Shown here: positions 9,101 to 11,847 of the stretch, piece after piece
How positions within the stretch are numbered: position 1 is the first letter of the stretch
Layout of the letters: the number at the start of each line of letters is the position of its first letter
DNA from: Pleurotus ostreatus/Saccharomyces cerevisiae fusant
Taxonomy: Eukaryota > Opisthokonta
Assembly (NCBI GenBank): GCA_024196135.1
Contig: JAMQCK010001115.1
Location: 1-11,847, forward strand
Length of the DNA stretch: 11,847 nucleotides
Reading direction: 5' to 3'
Notes under the pieces: model-generated
What the model was told of the DNA's origin: nothing
Databases searched by the model: none
The model's input: only the letters and a program-made list of their open reading frames with translations
Position numbers and translations under genes: made by a program

Positions 9101-10434
9101 TCCTCCATCCCGGCTTTCTGGTCATCACACGAGATCTCCGTCGTTTTGATTCTGGTGCTCGATCGTCCCGACGCGACATCCAGCATAGCGCTCGGAAAGG
9201 CCATTGTCAAGCGCCTGCCTGCCAAGGCTCTGATCGCCGCTCTCTTCGAGTTGTGGGACAAGGCTTCGACGAACACCGTACGCCCGCTGTATCGCTTCAC
9301 GAACAACGGATCATTGACCTTGCATTAGGACCGACTTCGTGGCTACTTTGATCTGCTCAAGCGCGCCTTCCACAAAGCGGACCGTGTCGTTGTCATTGAT
9401 GGTGTACGTGAAGCCTTGAAGCGCTTCACGGAGGGCCTCGAGATGGTCGCGAGCTCGCAATCGGCTGAGGTACGCCCTACCCTGTCAATACTCGTTTGTC
9501 GCTTATAGGTCACGCAGCTGGAGAGCAGCCTTGTCGCCGCGTTCATCGAGATGGTGGTCAAGCTCAACGAGGCCGCCTTCCGCCCAGTGTTCCGCAGGTT
9601 GTATGACTGGGCTTTCACGGGCACCGATGGTAAGGTTCACACCGCTGCAATCAGTCGCCATGTTCATCCCTTGCCAGATGGCAATACGAAGCGCGTGACG
9701 TTCTGCCATCTCTACCTTGCATTGCTGGACTACTTCCGCGTAAGTCTCCTCTTTTCTCGTATCGACAGTGACGCTCAATCTTGCTTTAGGGACTCATGAA
9801 CCCGTACATGACTTTCATGATCCCCACGATGGTCGAGCTCTTCGGATACTATTATGCAGGTGCTTTGGACGATGCTGCGCTGTGGAGTTCTCTGCTTGAG
9901 CTCGTTGCGAAGAGTCTGGCATACGATGATGGCTGTAAGTCGTAGTCTGATTTTAGTCCGTCCTCTCGATTTGACAACTTGTTTTAGCATTCTGGCGCGA
10001 AGCTCAACTGCGCAAGCTCGCCAAGCCAATTGTTGAGCAGGTGCCCGTCTATGTGGGCATTGACGCCAAGGATGGCAAACGCCTGCTGCGCGACGCTCTG
10101 ACGTCCCTCGTCGACACCTCCAACGATGACGTGCTTCTCAAGAGCATCAACCTTGACTTGCTCATGCACACGCGCTCGGAAGAGGCAGCCGTGCGGCTTG
10201 TGGCACTGGAGTGTGCTGAAGCGCTATGGCGGAATCACGGAGGCAAGCTGCTCGGTGAGTACAGGTTATCCATGAATGCAAGCATTGCGCTCACAACTCT
10301 TCGAAGGCTTCGCCTCCGAGACCGCAACGTTCGTCGCGGAGACGAGCGAGGATGAGAACGATGCGGTCGTGCGCGAATCACTGAAGCTCAAGGACGCCTT
10401 GGAAGCTGTCGCTGGCCGCATCAGTGGCCTTTGA
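3143..10434 (+). CDS. UTP10: U3 snoRNP-associated protein 10 (Utp10 / HEATR1 / BP28), small-subunit processome
   Basis: Nucleolar scaffold of the t-UTP (UTP-A) subcomplex, needed for early 18S pre-rRNA processing and linked to Pol I transcription (family knowledge). The spliced product is 1987 residues, close to fungal and animal relatives (roughly 1770-2150), and mostly alpha-helical HEAT-like repeats. The start MTSSLAAQLAANAS resembles other Utp10 N-termini and is the first in-frame ATG. Landmarks: EWLVRRF near 118-124; U3snoRNP10-type region around 230-350; basic KKQK near 1120 (possible nuclear signal); conserved block GSNVFHRDDTYSFRVIQK at 1254-1271, then IPRHRRV at 1312-1318; BP28CT-type region with KLNEAAFRPVF at 1765-1775 and DWAF at 1780-1783; C-terminus with GFASETATFVAE and EDENDAVV. 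No frameshift or internal stop remains after splicing. It is a single-gene unit, codirectional with its neighbours. Alternative identities are not credible. Confidence 0.97.
5263..5359 (+). other. UTP10: UTP10 intron 6, longest of the gene
   Basis: 97 nt against a usual 47-58. It has donor GTGAGT, a canonical branch motif TGCTAAC at 5342-5348 and a pyrimidine-containing CCCAG acceptor. Near its 5' end is an inverted repeat AGAAGG-ATT-CCTTCT (5269-5283) able to form a 6-bp hairpin. Confidence 0.85.
9470..9508 (+). other. UTP10: UTP10 intron 21, 39 nt
   Basis: The shortest intron (GTACGC...TATAG). It is a multiple of three, but reading through gives an in-frame TAG at its last three bases, so removal is required. 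The flanking sequence ...SQSAE|VTQLE... joins cleanly and leads straight into the conserved KLNEAAFRPVF block. Confidence 0.82.
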
Positions 10435-10950
10435 AAGGACATCTATTGTGTAGTAGTGGGGTTGTATGTTTGCTGCTTACAAATTTCGCCTGTCTCACAT
10501 CACACCCAAGAGAAAGCCCTCGGCTCCGTGCAAAGACCCACGGAAGGTCTGTGTTAATCCCTTGTTTTGCTTATGATCACGGCCACATCAGTGAATCGAC
10601 CGACTTAGAAATTGTCGGGCTGTGTATAAAAACGAACCCATGCCTAACTCACTGACGACTACTTACCATTTATAGGCGCAATCCCGGCTCCTGAGTCAGA
10701 AAGTACAAACAAGCGTCGATGCCGCCATGTTTTATCTCGAGAAAGACCTACAAAAAGCTGATCAGCACTTTGAACTCGACCTCTACATCGACCGGTAGTC
10801 TGGCAATCGCGCTGGGATGCAAGATGTCCAAACACAGACGGATTGGCTCGGGGATGCCCACCTCTACCCCGCGTTTCGTTGATCCATCTTTGCTTGTTTG
10901 TGACGTCGTGTTTGCACTGACCACTCATTTCCTGAAGGGTATAACGCCAC
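10435..10950 (+). other. Intergenic region downstream of UTP10
   Basis: The first ~60 bases are T/G-rich with TGTAGTAG and TGTATGTTTGC stretches and probably serve as the UTP10 3' end. A TATAAAAA run sits at 10625-10632. An 82-codon ORF (10719-10967) and an opposite-strand 97-codon ORF (10659-10952) lie here; neither has recognisable features, and I do not call them genes. Confidence 0.5.
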
Positions 10951-10962
10951 ATGCCGCATGCG

Positions 10963-10969
10963 TATAAAA
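10963..10969 (+). promoter_or_regulatory. TATA box of the right-edge gene
   Basis: A perfect TATAAAA 66 bases before the ATG at 11029. If used, transcription would start a few tens of bases downstream, making 11029 the first ATG. An 8-codon ORF (ATG 10986, stop ending 11012) would be in the leader only if initiation is very close to the box. Confidence 0.45.
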
Positions 10970-11028
10970 CCCTGACAGTGACAACATGGAGCCTGCGATC
11001 GCTTTCTCCTGACCCCCATCCGCTCGCT

Positions 11029-11847
11029 ATGACCTATCCGCCACCCAAGTATCTCTGCAAACTTGTCATTCGCGAGCTCAGCCGACGACATGGACCGGGT
11101 CGACACCACATTCCACCGAATTTTCTCTCCACGAGGCTTTACAGAAACGTGCTGGATAGTCTCAACGTCTCTCACATACCGAAGACAGCTGCCTCCGACA
11201 GCGCGGAGTGGCTCAATGTTGTGAACGCCGCCGACAGCTTGCGCGCCATCGTATACCTCATGAAAGCGGGACAACCTAGCGGCCCCCAGGATACATCAGA
11301 GACGTGCAAACGCATCGTAGCCGACTCACTTTCTTCTGTATGGGCCTGGTCGCAGTACATGCATCCTTTTCTGCGCAACTGCGACGAAGACGCGTTCGAG
11401 GCTGCGACAAAGCTCTACCAGTGGCAATTCCAGGATCTCGGCCGAAGCTGGCACTACGCCGCCCTCTGCGACGTGATCTCCGCCTTGTGGCAATCTATCG
11501 CGCCCAAAGCTCAGGACTCTCCGCTGAGAACAATGCCAGGCTCGGCTTCGTACATCTACGACCTCTGGTGGTACATGGCGCACGAGACTAGCGATGAGAC
11601 CCGGCAAACAGCGCTCATTTCGACTTTGGCCATATCCTCTTTCGATGATCCCGACCAACAAGTTGCCAAGGCGATCGTGGCGAAGGGCAGATACGGGGTG
11701 GACCCGCTGGTCCGTCGACTATGCACTCTAATCGACGCGAACAATGGAGAACAGAACATCCGGGCGGTCTATGCGTTCGTCTACATCGTCACTGTCTGCG
11801 CGATATGCGACAGGAGCTTGCGACCGCGCATGTACCCTCTCATCCGG
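11029..11847 (+). CDS. Unidentified Trp-rich helical protein, 3' partial
   Basis: An open frame of 273 codons without stop or required intron runs off the right edge. I do not recognise it. The product begins MTYPPPKYLCKLVIRELSRR, then becomes mainly helix-like with many Trp and Tyr (VWAWSQYMHP, YQWQFQDLGRSWHYAALC, DLWWYMAHETSDETRQ). Cys residues are scattered, with no zinc-binding spacing visible so far and no signal peptide. Its length and Trp-rich helical look recall the N-terminal parts of basidiomycete proteins that end in a MYND zinc finger, but the part that could prove this lies outside the window. The start at 11029 was preferred because of the TATA box at 10963 and a purine at -3; an in-frame ATG at 10951, preceded by an in-frame stop at 10942, would add 26 residues. 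It is codirectional with UTP10. Confidence 0.7.
   Translation, partial: MTYPPPKYLCKLVIRELSRRHGPGRHHIPPNFLSTRLYRNVLDSLNVSHIPKTAASDSAEWLNVVNAADSLRAIVYLMKAGQPSGPQDTSETCKRIVADSLSSVWAWSQYMHPFLRNCDEDAFEAATKLYQWQFQDLGRSWHYAALCDVISALWQSIAPKAQDSPLRTMPGSASYIYDLWWYMAHETSDETRQTALISTLAISSFDDPDQQVAKAIVAKGRYGVDPLVRRLCTLIDANNGEQNIRAVYAFVYIVTVCAICDRSLRPRMYPLIR

Larger units (their letters stand above)
3143..10434 (+). other. UTP10: Exon map of UTP10 (26 exons, 25 introns)
   Basis: Exons: 3143-3516, 3565-3660, 3708-4292, 4343-4556, 4610-4726, 4785-5262, 5360-5592, 5646-5798, 5852-6272, 6323-6473, 6526-6836, 6887-7402, 7454-7617, 7672-7814, 7871-8048, 8103-8191, 8241-8526, 8576-8865, 8915-8997, 9060-9277, 9329-9469, 9509-9629, 9678-9739, 9790-9934, 9988-10254, 10307-10434. 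The sum is 5964 nt, exactly 1988 codons with the TGA. Every intron is GT-AG. Most donors are GTGAGT, GTACGT/C or GTAAGT-like; introns 15 and 17 use GTGGGT. Lengths are 39-97 nt, mostly 47-58. Boundaries were chosen by frame continuity plus family-conserved residues across each junction. For intron 14, the alternative acceptor at 7858 leads to an early stop, so 7870 was chosen. Confidence 0.88.

Noticed and set aside
10727..10798. 23-codon ORF beginning MFYLEKDLQK
   Set aside because: It superficially recalls the start of plant BURP domains, but it is far too short and in a fungal context; treated as coincidence.
10659..10952. 97-codon opposite-strand ORF downstream of UTP10
   Set aside because: Composition is not protein-like, and there is no promoter or splice support on that strand.
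1..11847. Novel operon-like or defence-type system
   Set aside because: Genes are eukaryotic, individually spliced and functionally unrelated; no mobile element, array or conserved cassette structure was seen.

Overview
The window is eukaryotic nuclear DNA from a filamentous basidiomycete, most likely an Agaricomycete; the exact group cannot be fixed from sequence alone. The evidence is a spliced gene with 25 short GT-AG introns (39-97 nt, mostly 47-58), FunK1-type protein kinase genes (a family expanded in mushroom-forming fungi), and GC-rich coding sequence. All recognisable genes lie on the + strand. There is no RNA gene, mobile element or CRISPR array that I can support.

Region 1 (1-2894) holds two FunK1-type kinase genes in tandem. 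The first enters from the left edge, has one 50-nt intron, and keeps the kinase motifs I looked for (GRGT, VLK, HRDVSENN, DWD, HDLESFF). The second is a 5'-truncated paralogue: it lacks the N-lobe, has Ser where the catalytic-loop Asn should be, and has a doubtful intron. Their last ~240 coding bases are almost identical, while the preceding ~390 bases differ by about a quarter. This looks like recent gene conversion between an intact gene and a decaying copy.

Region 2 (3143-10434) is one gene, UTP10 (HEATR1/BP28 in animals), a huge HEAT-repeat protein of the small-subunit processome. Splicing by eye gives 26 exons, a 5964-nt CDS and a 1987-residue protein, in frame throughout and ending in the expected conserved C-terminus.

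Region 3 (10435-11847) has a ~0.5-kb intergenic stretch and then the 5' part of an unidentified, intron-free, Trp-rich ORF that leaves the window at the right edge. It has a TATAAAA box and two candidate in-frame starts.

The genes do not form an obvious pathway: a housekeeping ribosome-biogenesis gene sits between accessory, fast-evolving FunK1 copies and an unknown gene. I found no convincing undescribed system. The best leads are the conversion tract, the degenerate kinase copy and its hairpin intron.
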